A stretch of DNA of 46,291 nucleotides from Bacillota bacterium (GTDB lineage Bacteria; Bacillota; Limnochordia; Darwinibacteriales; Darwinibacteriaceae). Below, piece after piece: positions 25,807-34,294 of the stretch; position 1 is the stretch's first letter, and each line of letters opens with the position of its first letter. Under the pieces are notes generated by a model. The model did no database searches. It saw only the letters and a list, made by a program, of their open reading frames with translations, and was not told the origin of the DNA. The stretch covers positions 1-46,291 of the forward strand of contig DURH01000043.1 in the NCBI GenBank assembly GCA_012837385.1, given 5' to 3'. The position numbers were made by a program, and so were the translations under genes.

Positions 25807-28077
25807 ATGAAGAAAGAGAAGTTTAGTGTAACTGGGATGACCTGTTCAGCCTGTTCCGCTGCAGTGGAAAGAGCCGTGGGCCAGGTTGATGGAGTTAGTT
25901 CCGTTAATGTAAACCTGCTCACCAACAGCATGGTGGTGGAATACGACGAAAGCCTGCTGGAGCCCAGCGGCATTATCTCCGCGGTCAGTGATGCGGGCTA
26001 TGCAGCGGCCTTGGGCAGTGGTTCTGAAGCCCAAGCGGAAGCTCGGACTGTGAGCCATATTGACGAGGAAATCTCCGCCATGAAGCAGCGGGTTATCGTC
26101 TCCTTGGCTTTTATGGCTGCCCTTATGTACGTTGCCATGGGCCCCATGTTGGGCCTGCCCCTGCCATCGTTCCTATTGGGGTTGGAAAATGCAGCCACCA
26201 TGGCTCTGCTGCAGTTCCTGCTCACCCTACCTGTGCTCTATGTGAACCGCCAGTATTTCCAGGTTGGTTTTAAAACGCTCTGGAGAAAAAGCCCCAACAT
26301 GGACTCGCTCATAGCCATTGGTTCCGGGGCGGCGGTGGTTTACGGTGTGTTCGCGCTGTTTAGAATCACCTATGGGTTGGGCCATGACCAACTGGATTTA
26401 GTGGCCAGGTACAGCCATGATCTCTACTTTGAGTCCGCCACCATGATTCTAGCCCTGATCACCCTAGGCAAATTCCTGGAAGCCCGTTCCAAGGGACGCA
26501 CCAGCGATGCCATCGCCCGGCTGATGGACCTGGCTCCCAAAACCGCCACGGTGCTGAGGAATAATCAGGAAGTGGAAATCCCCGTGGCAGAGCTGGTGGA
26601 AGGGGACATCATCGTGATCAGGCCTGGCCAGAGCATACCTGTTGATGGTGTGATCGTAGAAGGCAGTTCAGCCATTGACGAGTCAGCCATCACCGGTGAG
26701 AGTATCCCTGTCGCCAAAGCAGTGGGCGATGAAGTGATCTCCGCGACTATCAACAAAGCGGGTTCCTTTAGATTCAGAGCCACCAGGATTGGGGATGATA
26801 CTACCTTAGCCCAGATTATCCGCCTGGTGGAAGAAGCTGGCGCCTCCAAGGCACCAATTGCCAAGCTGGCTGATCGCATTAGCGGCATCTTTGTGCCGGT
26901 AGTAATAGCCATTGCCTTAGCCGCCTTCGGGATCTGGCTGCTCCTAGGTCACCCCTTTGAGTTTGCCCTCACCACTGCCGTTGCGGTACTGGTCATTTCC
27001 TGCCCCTGTGCCCTAGGCTTGGCCACACCAGTGGCCATCATGGTGGGAACCGGCCAGGGGGCACTCCACGGCATTTTGATCAAATCCGCGGAAGCCCTAG
27101 AGACAGCCCACAGCGTGGACACGGTTGTCCTCGACAAAACAGGTACGGTTACAGAAGGCAAACCCCAAGTGACCGATGTGCTTCCCGGCCCAGGACTAAC
27201 CGCAGAGGAGCTGCTCCAAATCGGTGCCTCCCTGGAGAAACCCTCGGAACACCCCCTGGCTGAAGCCATCGTGGCCAGAGCTGCCCAGGACGGGCTGAAA
27301 CTAACAGAGGCGGCCGAGTTCCTGGCGGTGCCAGGCAAGGGCATCCAAGCCAGGCTGGGTCAGCAGGCCTATCTCGCGGGCAATCTTGCCTTTATGCGGG
27401 AACACCAGATTAAGCTGGGAGAGTTCGAGGCCCACGCCGATGATTTGGCTGAGCAGGGCAAGACCCCCATGTACTTCGCAGACACCCAGCAGGTGTTAGG
27501 TGTGATAGCCGTTGCCGACCTGGTGAAACCCACCAGTAAAAAGGCCATCGCCGAGCTGAAGCACCTGGGTGTTGATGTGGTCATGCTTACAGGGGACAAC
27601 AGGCGCACCGCAGAAGCTATTCGCCGGGAGCTGGAGATTGGAACCGTGATTGCCGAAGTACTTCCAGAGGAAAAGGAACAGGAAATCCGCAGCCTGCAGG
27701 AACAGGGCAAGACTGTGGCCATGGTGGGAGATGGCATCAATGATGCCCCTGCCCTAGCCAGAGCTGATGTGGGCATCGCCATTGGCGCGGGAACTGATGT
27801 TGCCCTAGAATCCGCAGACATTGTCCTGGTGAAAAACGACCTCCGCGATGTGGCCACTGCCATCAAACTGAGCAAGGCTACACTGCGCAATATCAAGCAG
27901 AACCTTTTCTGGGCGTTCTTCTACAACAGCCTGGGGATTCCCCTGGCAGCCGGCCTCTTCTTCCCCCTCCTGGGCTGGAGGCTGAGCCCTATGTACGCAG
28001 CTGCTGCCATGAGCCTGAGCTCCATCTTTGTGGTGAGCAACGCCCTCCGCCTTAGAAGGTTTACACCAAATAGATAA
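25807..28077 (+). CDS. copA: copper-exporting P1B-type ATPase
   Basis: Pumps Cu(I) out of the cytoplasm. The 756 residues comprise one N-terminal heavy-metal-associated domain with C13 and C16 (GMTCSAC), membrane helices, actuator motif TGES (297-300), the metal-site CPC (399-401), phosphorylation site D443 in DKTGT, the hinge GDGINDAPAL, and the last helices with YNSLGIP and MSLSSIFVVSNALRL, which specify the P1B-1 (copper) class. Start at ATG 25807 with GGGGAG eight bases upstream; GTG 25798 has no ribosome site. First gene of the copper operon. Confidence 0.96.
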   Translation: MKKEKFSVTGMTCSACSAAVERAVGQVDGVSSVNVNLLTNSMVVEYDESLLEPSGIISAVSDAGYAAALGSGSEAQAEARTVSHIDEEISAMKQRVIVSLAFMAALMYVAMGPMLGLPLPSFLLGLENAATMALLQFLLTLPVLYVNRQYFQVGFKTLWRKSPNMDSLIAIGSGAAVVYGVFALFRITYGLGHDQLDLVARYSHDLYFESATMILALITLGKFLEARSKGRTSDAIARLMDLAPKTATVLRNNQEVEIPVAELVEGDIIVIRPGQSIPVDGVIVEGSSAIDESAITGESIPVAKAVGDEVISATINKAGSFRFRATRIGDDTTLAQIIRLVEEAGASKAPIAKLADRISGIFVPVVIAIALAAFGIWLLLGHPFEFALTTAVAVLVISCPCALGLATPVAIMVGTGQGALHGILIKSAEALETAHSVDTVVLDKTGTVTEGKPQVTDVLPGPGLTAEELLQIGASLEKPSEHPLAEAIVARAAQDGLKLTEAAEFLAVPGKGIQARLGQQAYLAGNLAFMREHQIKLGEFEAHADDLAEQGKTPMYFADTQQVLGVIAVADLVKPTSKKAIAELKHLGVDVVMLTGDNRRTAEAIRRELEIGTVIAEVLPEEKEQEIRSLQEQGKTVAMVGDGINDAPALARADVGIAIGAGTDVALESADIVLVKNDLRDVATAIKLSKATLRNIKQNLFWAFFYNSLGIPLAAGLFFPLLGWRLSPMYAAAAMSLSSIFVVSNALRLRRFTPNR

Positions 28078-28094
28078 AAGGGAGCGTGTTTAGC

Positions 28095-28325
28095 ATGAAG
28101 AAAATCGTGAAGATTAAAGGAATGAGCTGTGAGCACTGCCAAAACAGAGTGGAAAAGGCCCTAAACGCCCTGCCCGGCATTTCTGCTGAAGTGAGCTTTA
28201 AGAAGGAGCAGGCCCTGGTGTCGGTAACGGGAGAATGGAATGAAGAGGCGGTCACTAAGGCCATCACCGATGCTGGCTATGAGGTAGTTTCCATCAGCGA
28301 TAAGAAGGGGCTCTTCGGCCGATGA
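28095..28325 (+). CDS. copZ: copper chaperone CopZ
   Basis: A 76-residue single heavy-metal-associated domain that hands Cu(I) to CopA. C12 and C15 lie in GMSCEHC; the fold pattern ends GYEVVSIS. Start at ATG 28095, with AAGGGAG ten bases upstream; GTG 28086 is too close to the ribosome site. Its TGA overlaps the csoR ATG by four bases. Confidence 0.94.
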   Translation: MKKIVKIKGMSCEHCQNRVEKALNALPGISAEVSFKKEQALVSVTGEWNEEAVTKAITDAGYEVVSISDKKGLFGR

Positions 28326-28585
28326 GGAGCGATAAAGAAAAAATAACCCGGCTGTTGAAAACAGCCAGGGGCCAATTGAACGGTCTGATGCGTATGGTGG
28401 AAGAGGATCGCTACTGCGTGGACATTTCCAACCAGATCTTGGCTACTCAGGCCATCCTGAGAACCATCAATCACCAGATCCTCCATGATCACCTTAACAC
28501 CTGTGTGCGGGAAGCCATGGAGACAGATGCCGCGGACGAAAAAATCCGGGAAATTATGTCCATAGTCGATAAACTAACGAAATAG
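28322..28585 (+). CDS. csoR: copper-sensing repressor CsoR
   Basis: All-helical DUF156-type metal sensor, 87 residues. The Cu(I) ligand set C32 (YCVDI), H57 and C61 (HDHLNTC) is complete, which separates it from RcnR- and FrmR-type relatives. Binding of Cu(I) should release the palindrome at 25773-25789 and switch on copA-copZ-csoR. Translationally coupled to copZ. Its last 12 bases overlap the end of the convergent small membrane-protein gene. Confidence 0.93.
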   Translation: MRSDKEKITRLLKTARGQLNGLMRMVEEDRYCVDISNQILATQAILRTINHQILHDHLNTCVREAMETDAADEKIREIMSIVDKLTK

Positions 28586-28759
28586 CGGGATGATCAACAA
28601 GAGCAAGAGCAGGGCCGCCTCGGACCACAACACGTACGGGGCGGCCTCTGCGCGAAAAGGAAAGCCTGCCAGCACAAAACAGGCGAAAATCGCGGCCAAA
28701 CCTCCAGCTAGGACCAACATAACGGTGAGCAGAGCTTTCCAACCAGGTTTGACATTCAT
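28574..28759 (-). CDS. small two-helix membrane protein
   Basis: A 61-residue protein starting MNVKPGWKALLTVMLV, with two hydrophobic segments (about 9-31 and 42-59) separated by FPFRAEAAPYVLWSE and ending PLFR. The ATG at 28759 has GAGGAGG seven bases upstream, a strong sign that it is real. It starts 13 bases after the propeller membrane protein on the same strand, so the two are probably co-transcribed. Function unknown. Confidence 0.7.
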   Translation of the reverse strand: MNVKPGWKALLTVMLVLAGGLAAIFACFVLAGFPFRAEAAPYVLWSEAALLLLLLIIPLFR

Positions 28760-28772
28760 GTTCAGGCCTCCT

Positions 28773-30386
28773 CTACTGCAGAATGTTCTGGGGTATCAGG
28801 GCAAAGAACTGGAAAAACAGCATCCAGACCACGAGGGTTCCTATGACAAAAAACATCCCCCGCTCCCTCACCCTGCGCAGCACCAGAAATGAACCTAAAG
28901 TGGCTGCAGCAAAACACAGCCCATGATGGAGAACACCAAAGAACTGGGGATGCAGTGCGGGAATGGGCAGACGTCGCGCGACCATGGCCAGAGCTGCCAA
29001 AAGAGTGATCTGATAGAACAGGGGCTGCCGGCGGTACTTCCCGAACTTTTGGAGCAATCCGTAGGCGGCTCCTGCCACAGCCATTACCCCAATATTCCCT
29101 GCGGTGTACACCACAGTGAGCATCATGGTGTTGATCACCAGAAAGGCCAGGTGATAAAAGGGGGCGTGCTCATCGATCCCCATGCGGCGCCACAGCGAAA
29201 TGGCTTTGGGAAACTGATTGTTGATGCCGTACACATCATACCCGCCATCGGGATTGACATGCAGCCAATAGACATAGCGGTATTCACCGACCGCGTACGC
29301 TTCTGGGCGAAATGCCCCTCTGCGCCCCACAGTGAGGTTGATGCGCTCCCCATCGTAGGGGAAGTAGTGGATCTCAGCACCGAAAGGCCCTACACCCTGC
29401 CACACCAGTTCAGGGCCCTTGGTTCCCTGCACAAAACGGGGCTTGGTACCGGGAGCGAGTGTCCTTGGCGCAACCGGTTCCCCATCCTCGGCTATGCTGG
29501 AGAGGAACACATGCTGCCTGCTGCTGTTTCGGGGCAGAGCAGACCAAGCCAGGTGCACTTCAGTGCCAAAGGCCGCCACGGCGATAAGGCCTCCCTGCTG
29601 GATATCCTGCACAGAGCCCTCTCCCACTCTGCGGGGAGCACTCCACTGATCGTCCATCCGCCTGCTCCAGCGGATTTCCACTCCGGTTTGAGAAACCTCC
29701 ATCCAAGCGAGATGAACTGCGCCGCGGCTGTCTACCGTTACCGCGGGCCTCACCGAAAGGTCTTCGGTGTCCGTCACCGTCTCCACCAGGATTACCTCAC
29801 CATTTCTGATCTGGGCATAGCGAATCTGGTAGTACGGTTCCCGCTGAGACCAAACCACATGGGTGATTGGCCCTTCTTGCCAGCCAGCCAGATCTTGAAT
29901 GATGCTGCTGGTGACCAAAACGGGCACCACCTCATGGCTGGAATAAGGAACACCCAGCACGGTGCAGCTGATGCTGCTGCCTTCAGGGGACTTCTCCAAC
30001 CACACTACATGGCGGCCCCCTTCCCCATCCAGCCCCAGAAAGACACTGTCGATTTCTGCCTGGGCGCGCAAAACAATCTCCTCAGCGCTAAGGCCGTCTG
30101 CCAAGGAGCGGTAGGTGAGGTTCAGTTCCTTAAAATAGGTTCCATCTACGCTGAGAAAGCTGGTTCCGAACTCGTCATGGACAGCAAAAAACCGATCCGC
30201 GAAAATACTGGTGGTAAAAAGGGGAGCGGTATCCGACCACCCTTCAGGCCAAAGCTCGATATAGTCCCTGGCCAGTGCGTTAGAACAGATAAGTAGAACA
30301 GCTAGTAGAACGAAGAGGACAACTCGTGGTTTTTCCAGGACAATCACCCTTTCCGCGCTGCCAATACTTCGCCTGCGGCGGAGCAT
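28773..30386 (-). CDS. predicted six-bladed propeller protein with a C-terminal membrane domain
   Basis: I do not recognise this 537-residue protein as a named family. A signal or anchor segment (about 21-39) is followed by an outer domain in which the motif hydrophobic-x-hydrophobic-x-W recurs six times at 45 to 53 residue spacing: RHVVW (125), THVVW (175), VHLAW (224), VHLAW (277), PELVW (325) and RYVYW (370). That is the signature of a sialidase- or BNR-like beta-propeller. Residues 408-530 hold four to five membrane helices. Start at ATG 30386 with AAGGA upstream; a later start near the hydrophobic segment is possible. Probably a surface sensor or binding protein; no catalytic residues can be assigned. 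Confidence 0.7.
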   Translation of the reverse strand: MLRRRRSIGSAERVIVLEKPRVVLFVLLAVLLICSNALARDYIELWPEGWSDTAPLFTTSIFADRFFAVHDEFGTSFLSVDGTYFKELNLTYRSLADGLSAEEIVLRAQAEIDSVFLGLDGEGGRHVVWLEKSPEGSSISCTVLGVPYSSHEVVPVLVTSSIIQDLAGWQEGPITHVVWSQREPYYQIRYAQIRNGEVILVETVTDTEDLSVRPAVTVDSRGAVHLAWMEVSQTGVEIRWSRRMDDQWSAPRRVGEGSVQDIQQGGLIAVAAFGTEVHLAWSALPRNSSRQHVFLSSIAEDGEPVAPRTLAPGTKPRFVQGTKGPELVWQGVGPFGAEIHYFPYDGERINLTVGRRGAFRPEAYAVGEYRYVYWLHVNPDGGYDVYGINNQFPKAISLWRRMGIDEHAPFYHLAFLVINTMMLTVVYTAGNIGVMAVAGAAYGLLQKFGKYRRQPLFYQITLLAALAMVARRLPIPALHPQFFGVLHHGLCFAAATLGSFLVLRRVRERGMFFVIGTLVVWMLFFQFFALIPQNILQ

Positions 30387-30404
30387 TTTCCTTCACAACC
30401 CCCC

Positions 30405-30433
30405 TTGATTTTCTGGGCGGTTTTGCCTATAAT
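30405..30433 (+). promoter_or_regulatory. SigA-type promoter of tRNA-Gly
   Basis: TTGATT (30405-30410), 17-base spacer, TATAAT (30428-30433), 11 bases before the mature tRNA. Confidence 0.8.
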
Positions 30434-30444
30434 TAATACGAAAA

Positions 30445-30519
30445 GCGGATGTGGCTCAATGGTAGAGCATCGGCTTCCCAAGCCGAGGGTTGCGAGTTCG
30501 AATCTCGTCATCCGCTCCA
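30445..30519 (+). tRNA. tRNA-Gly(CCC)
   Basis: Acceptor GCGGATG/CATCCGC, anticodon stem TCGGC/GCCGA with loop TTCCCAA (anticodon CCC, codon GGG), T-loop TTCGAAT, encoded CCA. Confidence 0.97.
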
Positions 30520-30544
30520 TTTTTATGTCTGCGTGGCTTAGTAG

Positions 30545-30577
30545 AACCCCTCCTGATTAGGAGGGGTTTAGTTTTTT
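30545..30577 (+). terminator. intrinsic terminator after tRNA-Gly
   Basis: AACCCCTCCT (30545-30554) and AGGAGGGGTT (30559-30568) with loop GATT, followed by TAGTTTTTT. Confidence 0.92.
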
Positions 30578-30599
30578 GGCGGATAGCACTAGCCAGCTT

Positions 30600-30700
30600 A
30601 AGCAAAGCTGCCTGCTTCCCGATTCACCGCCAGCGGCGAATTTCCAGTTAGAGATGGAATACGTGGAGGGGAAACGGCCTCAATGCCGAAAATGAGAAGC
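30600..30700 (+). other. possible structured leader before the DUF401 gene
   Basis: Between the tRNA-Gly terminator and the DUF401 gene, several short hairpins follow one another: ATTC-ACC-GCC-AGC-GGC-GAAT (30622-30641), TTCCA/TGGAA (30642-30659) and GAGG/CCTC (30666-30681), the last overlapping an alternative CGGC/GCCG pairing. I recognise no known riboswitch here, and no clear promoter. This is suggestive only. Confidence 0.3.
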
Positions 30701-30722
30701 ATCGTCGCAAGGGGGAAAGTAC

Positions 30723-31952
30723 ATGGCCGTTGTAGGAGTTGCAGTAGCTTTCGGATCAGTTATGTTTCTTGTTTCTAAACGGGTTGCGCTCTGGCTAGCT
30801 CTGCTGGCAGGCACGGGCCTCCTTGGCCTGCTGTCGCAAATGGGGCTGCTGTCCTTCACTACAGCCCTGGCTGATGGTCTCCTCAGCCCCATGACGATTC
30901 AACTGGTAGTAGCTGTGGCTCTAATCAGCGGCATGGGCAAGGTTATGAAGGAAAGCGGAGACCTAGAGCTGATGGTGAGCTCCATGGTGGCCCTGTTTCC
31001 CAGGCCCAAAGCGCTGACTATGCTTCTGCCCGCCCTCATTGGCACCATCAATGTGCCAGGCGGCGCCATTATGTCCGCCCCCATGGTAGAAGAAAACGGG
31101 AAGGGGCTCGGCCTGGACAGCGCAGCCCAGGCGGCGGTCAACCTGTTTTTCCGGCATATCGGCTACTTCATCTACCCCCTGCACACATCGCTGATCGTCC
31201 TCAGCGAGCTCTTGGTCATCCCCAAACAGGCAATTATCCGCGCCAATGTACTGCCAATGCTCGTGGGTATAGCCGCTGCCTATCTGTTCTTCTTCAGGGG
31301 TCCAGCCCGACCATCCACAGCGCCCCAAAGCGATATTAGCACATTTTTCCATCTGAAAAGGTTCCTACTGGGTTTTTCACCGGTCATGGCCATCCTCGGC
31401 CTGGTGCTGGTGTTTGACCTGCCCTTCCATTTGGCTACAGCCGCGGGCCTGCTTTTGGCGCTGGTCAGAGGAATCAACAGCGAAAGTTGGAGTGCGGCTC
31501 TGGCCATGCGTTTTAAGGAGCTGTTCACCAACTGGATCGATTACAAACTGGCCCTAGCCATCCTCACCTTGATGCTGTTTAAGTCAGTCGTTGAGGCCAC
31601 GGGCGCCACCAACGCCTTGGCAGGCTTATTCCTCAGCTATGGCATTCCGCTGCCGGTCTTAGTGGTCCTCTTGGGGCTTCTTTCCGGCTACATCTTAGGA
31701 ACCCACCTAGCTGCTGCAGGGATCTTAGCTCCCTTTTTCGCCCCCCTCCTGCCCCAGGCAGCCCTGGCACCGTACACTTCCCTGCTCCTGATTTCCATCA
31801 TGTTGGGATATTTGGTCTCGCCTCTGCACCTCTGCCTGGTTTTGACCACGGAATACTATGGCATACCCTACAGCCAGACCCTGAGAAAACTAGCTGTACC
31901 AATCTTGGCCATGCTGGCCGCGTCCCTGATCCAACTGCTCTTCGCCTTGTAG
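30723..31952 (+). CDS. DUF401 family membrane permease
   Basis: A 409-residue integral membrane protein with about ten to eleven helices. The stretch INVPGGAIMSAPMVEENGKGLGLDSAAQAAVNLFFRHIGYFIYPLHTSLI is the conserved core of the DUF401 family, related to the ion-transporter superfamily that holds gluconate and C4-dicarboxylate carriers. The substrate is unknown and the neighbours (tRNAs) give no hint. Start at ATG 30723 with AAGGGGG upstream. Confidence 0.85.
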   Translation: MAVVGVAVAFGSVMFLVSKRVALWLALLAGTGLLGLLSQMGLLSFTTALADGLLSPMTIQLVVAVALISGMGKVMKESGDLELMVSSMVALFPRPKALTMLLPALIGTINVPGGAIMSAPMVEENGKGLGLDSAAQAAVNLFFRHIGYFIYPLHTSLIVLSELLVIPKQAIIRANVLPMLVGIAAAYLFFFRGPARPSTAPQSDISTFFHLKRFLLGFSPVMAILGLVLVFDLPFHLATAAGLLLALVRGINSESWSAALAMRFKELFTNWIDYKLALAILTLMLFKSVVEATGATNALAGLFLSYGIPLPVLVVLLGLLSGYILGTHLAAAGILAPFFAPLLPQAALAPYTSLLLISIMLGYLVSPLHLCLVLTTEYYGIPYSQTLRKLAVPILAMLAASLIQLLFAL

Positions 31953-32031
31953 CGGCTATGGGCCTTCTACGCCGGTGGCTGGCCGGTTTGGAAGTGGGTG
32001 CACATCACAGTTGAAATTCCCGTCAAACATA

Positions 32032-32060
32032 TTGAAGAATACGCCCGTTACTGGTATAAT
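32032..32060 (+). promoter_or_regulatory. SigA-type promoter of tRNA-Thr
   Basis: TTGAAG (32032-32037), 17-base spacer, TATAAT (32055-32060). Confidence 0.75.
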
Positions 32061-32111
32061 ACACCTGGCGCCTTTACAAACCAGTGCTTTTGCAAGGGTG
32101 CCTCGAAACAT

Positions 32112-32187
32112 GCTGGCGTGGCTCAGTTGGTAGAGCAGTTGATTCGTAATCAACAGGTCGGGGGTTCGAGTCCCCCCGCCAGCTCCA
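32112..32187 (+). tRNA. tRNA-Thr(CGT)
   Basis: Acceptor GCTGGCG/CGCCAGC, anticodon stem GTTGA/TCAAC with loop TTCGTAA (anticodon CGT, codon ACG), T-arm GGGGG-TTCGAGT-CCCCC, encoded CCA. Confidence 0.97.
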
Positions 32188-32201
32188 AGATGGACATTGT
32201 T

Positions 32202-32236
32202 ACGGCCCCGTACATAGTACGAGGCCGTTTTGCTTT
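32202..32236 (+). terminator. intrinsic terminator after tRNA-Thr
   Basis: ACGGCC-C-CGTAC (32202-32213) pairs with GTACG-A-GGCCGT (32217-32228) around loop ATA, with one internal mismatch, then TTTGCTTT. Confidence 0.75.
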
Positions 32237-32294
32237 CTCCTGGGTTATTTCAGTAGGTCGATTTCAATCAAAATGCGTACGTGTTCCCCAAAAC

Positions 32295-32438
32295 TTACCG
32301 AGCTGCTCCTGTGAGCAGGAGCAGCGGAAAGCCGATCATCTCTCGGCGGGCCCGCCGCACCTTTTTCTGCCTGTTGGTTAGGTTGATATCTTGCCTACGT
32401 CCTGCAGCATAGGCTTCCAAAAGGGTTATGGTGATCAT
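32295..32438 (-). CDS. putative 47-residue basic protein, or a small RNA
   Basis: Minus strand: ATG at 32438 with GGAGG ten bases upstream, and a plausible promoter a little further (32470-32497). The product would be MITITLLEAYAAGRRQDI..., with a Lys/Arg-rich middle and a short hydrophobic end FPLLLLTG. The last codons lie in a strong hairpin, GCTGCTCCTG/CAGGAGCAGC with a four-base loop, directly before the TAA. That hairpin could equally be the end of a noncoding RNA. No homologue comes to mind. It fills most of the otherwise geneless stretch between tRNA-Thr and gin. Confidence 0.4.
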   Translation of the reverse strand: MITITLLEAYAAGRRQDINLTNRQKKVRRARREMIGFPLLLLTGAAR

Positions 32439-32469
32439 CGCTCTGCCCCCTCCTTTTCCTTCTGCTTAC

Positions 32470-32497
32470 ACTATAGCAAGCTCTTAGGGCTCCACAA
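32470..32497 (-). promoter_or_regulatory. putative promoter of the short minus-strand gene or RNA
   Basis: Minus strand: TTGTGG (32492-32497), 16-base spacer, TATAGT (32470-32475), followed by a strong SD before ATG 32438. Confidence 0.45.
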
Positions 32498-32626
32498 ACG
32501 GACGCCGAGCCCATTTTCCATCAGACCCGAGGCGGAGTCCTCCCTCTGGCGAAGGACGGAAGCGGCAGGAGTTGTGAACCTTCACGTGGAAAGCACTCCG
32601 TGAATAGCATAAACGGAGGTGATGGT

Positions 32627-32836
32627 ATGGAATGCCTAGTGTGCCGCAAAGTGGCGAACACCGATGGTTTGGCCTTCTGCGGAGTGGCTATCTGCGCCCA
32701 TTGTGAAGGCGAGCTGATGAGCGTCAGTGCTGATCGGCCTGAATACGATGCCTTTGTACATGCACTCAGTCGGATGTGGCAGGAGCGCTTCTCGGCATCC
32801 CGGGACCGTCGCCTCAGGGATGGTGATCACATGTGA
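32627..32836 (+). CDS. csfB: sigma-G inhibitor Gin
   Basis: A 69-residue zinc protein that in B. subtilis binds and holds back sigma-G until engulfment is complete. It starts MECLVC and has CxxC pairs C3/C6 and C23/C26 (ICAHC), then an acidic and helical C-terminus (PEYDAFVHALSRMWQERF) as in CsfB. Start at ATG 32627 with GGAGG seven bases upstream. Its stop overlaps the next gene by four bases, and csfB-yaaO-tmk is the B. subtilis order as well, apart from xpaC and yaaN, which are missing here. Confidence 0.88.
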   Translation: MECLVCRKVANTDGLAFCGVAICAHCEGELMSVSADRPEYDAFVHALSRMWQERFSASRDRRLRDGDHM

Positions 32837-34281
32837 ACCAGAACACAGCTCCTTTTTGGGATGCCCTGCTGGCCTATGCCAGCAGGGAAGTCCTCCCTTT
32901 CCACACCCCAGGGCATAAGCTCAAGGCGCAGGCCTTTACCAATCTGAGATCAGTCCTCGGCGAGGGATTATTCTCCTTAGATCCATCGGATGAGATCGAG
33001 AATGCCGAGCTAAACCACGACTTCGAACAGGCTTTACACCTCGCTGAGCAGTTAGCCGCTGAGCTGTTTGGAGCCCGCCAGAGTTTGTTTCTAGTGAACG
33101 GGACAACTGGCGGGATTCACTATCTCTTAACGCCCACCACAGGCACGGTACTTATTCCCCGCTTCTCTCATCAAGCAGTATATTCTGCTATGGTACTGGC
33201 CCAGGGCCAGGCTGCCTACCTTCCCTGCGCCTATGATCCGCAGTGGCTGATACCCCTTCCTCCATCGGTGACAGCCGTCCAGCAGGCTCTGGAGGAGCTC
33301 CAACCCCAGGCTCTGGTGATCACCCATCCAACATATTATGGCTCGGTCAGTGCTCTGGATGAGGTAGGACGCCTGACTGAGAAGCATGGTGTGCTGCTCT
33401 TTGTAGATGAGGCCCATGGCGGACATTTCCACTTTTCCAAGGACCTGCCCGCGCCCGCCCTCTCCTGTGGGGCAGATGCTGTGGTGCAGAGTACCCATAA
33501 GACGCTGGGTTCCCTGACCCAGACATCCATGCTGCACAGCCGCAACGATTCTTGGTTTTCCAAGGTGGTACAAGCTCAGCGGGTGCTCCAAACCACCAGC
33601 CCTTCCCTGATCTTCTATGCTGTGCTGGATGAAGTCCGCCGAGAGCTCGCCCTGCAGGGGCCAGCACTGGTCAATCGTGCTCTGGAACTAGCTGCAACCT
33701 GCACCAGTTCCTTAGCGGCCATCAAGGGAGTGGAGGTTCTGCCCAAGCACCTCCAGGCTGATCCAACCAAGATCGTGTTTTCCCTGCGTCAGCTGGGCCT
33801 CACTGGGATAGAAGTTGAGAGGATCCTGCGAGTGGATTATAATATACAAGTAGAACTGAGTGACTACTACAATGTCTTGGCTTTAATATCTATTGGCGAC
33901 ACCGCAAGCAGTATCACAAGCCTAGTTCAGGCAGTTCAGGATCTCGCGGCGCGCCGGGGCCATCTGGGCGGAACACCGCTGCCCCGCCACACCATGGATT
34001 TTCCTGACCTGCCGCCAGCTGCCCTCAGCCTGCGGGAAGGGTTCTTTAGGGAAAAAGAGGAGATCCCTCTGCACTGTGCAGTGGGCAGGATTAGTGGAGC
34101 CTTTCTAACTCCCTATCCGCCAGGAGTACCTGTGATCGTGCCTGGCGAAGAGTTTACTGCAGACGTTGTTGAACATCTGCTGTGGTGCGCTGAGATCGGC
34201 TGGCCCATCCGGGGATTATTGGCAGGTCAAAAGGTCCTGGCATTAAAGGATAATGGAGGTCGCTGCAGAACAGTACGGTAA
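32833..34281 (+). CDS. PLP-dependent Orn/Lys/Arg decarboxylase family protein (YaaO-like)
   Basis: A 482-residue fold-type I PLP enzyme of the short (non-inducible) Orn/Lys/Arg decarboxylase group. Marks are PFHTPGHK near the N-terminus, FLVNGTTGGIH, VDEAHGGH and the PLP lysine in STHKTLGSLTQTSML. B. subtilis YaaO has nearly the same length and position. Substrate cannot be read from sequence. Start at GTG 32833, overlapping the gin stop by four bases. Confidence 0.88.
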   Translation: MNQNTAPFWDALLAYASREVLPFHTPGHKLKAQAFTNLRSVLGEGLFSLDPSDEIENAELNHDFEQALHLAEQLAAELFGARQSLFLVNGTTGGIHYLLTPTTGTVLIPRFSHQAVYSAMVLAQGQAAYLPCAYDPQWLIPLPPSVTAVQQALEELQPQALVITHPTYYGSVSALDEVGRLTEKHGVLLFVDEAHGGHFHFSKDLPAPALSCGADAVVQSTHKTLGSLTQTSMLHSRNDSWFSKVVQAQRVLQTTSPSLIFYAVLDEVRRELALQGPALVNRALELAATCTSSLAAIKGVEVLPKHLQADPTKIVFSLRQLGLTGIEVERILRVDYNIQVELSDYYNVLALISIGDTASSITSLVQAVQDLAARRGHLGGTPLPRHTMDFPDLPPAALSLREGFFREKEEIPLHCAVGRISGAFLTPYPPGVPVIVPGEEFTADVVEHLLWCAEIGWPIRGLLAGQKVLALKDNGGRCRTVR

Positions 34282-34294
34282 GGAGAATCGATCT

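Noticed and set aside
28923-30296. 457-codon plus-strand ORF opposite the propeller protein gene
   Set aside because: Long but shadow-like: no SD, odd composition rich in His/Pro/Gly, and the opposite frame has a signal segment, regular propeller repeats and membrane helices.
32500-32600. Signal recognition particle RNA before gin
   Set aside because: GGAAG- and GCAGG-like pieces occur, but the conserved tetraloop and symmetric internal loop of SRP RNA are not present in order.
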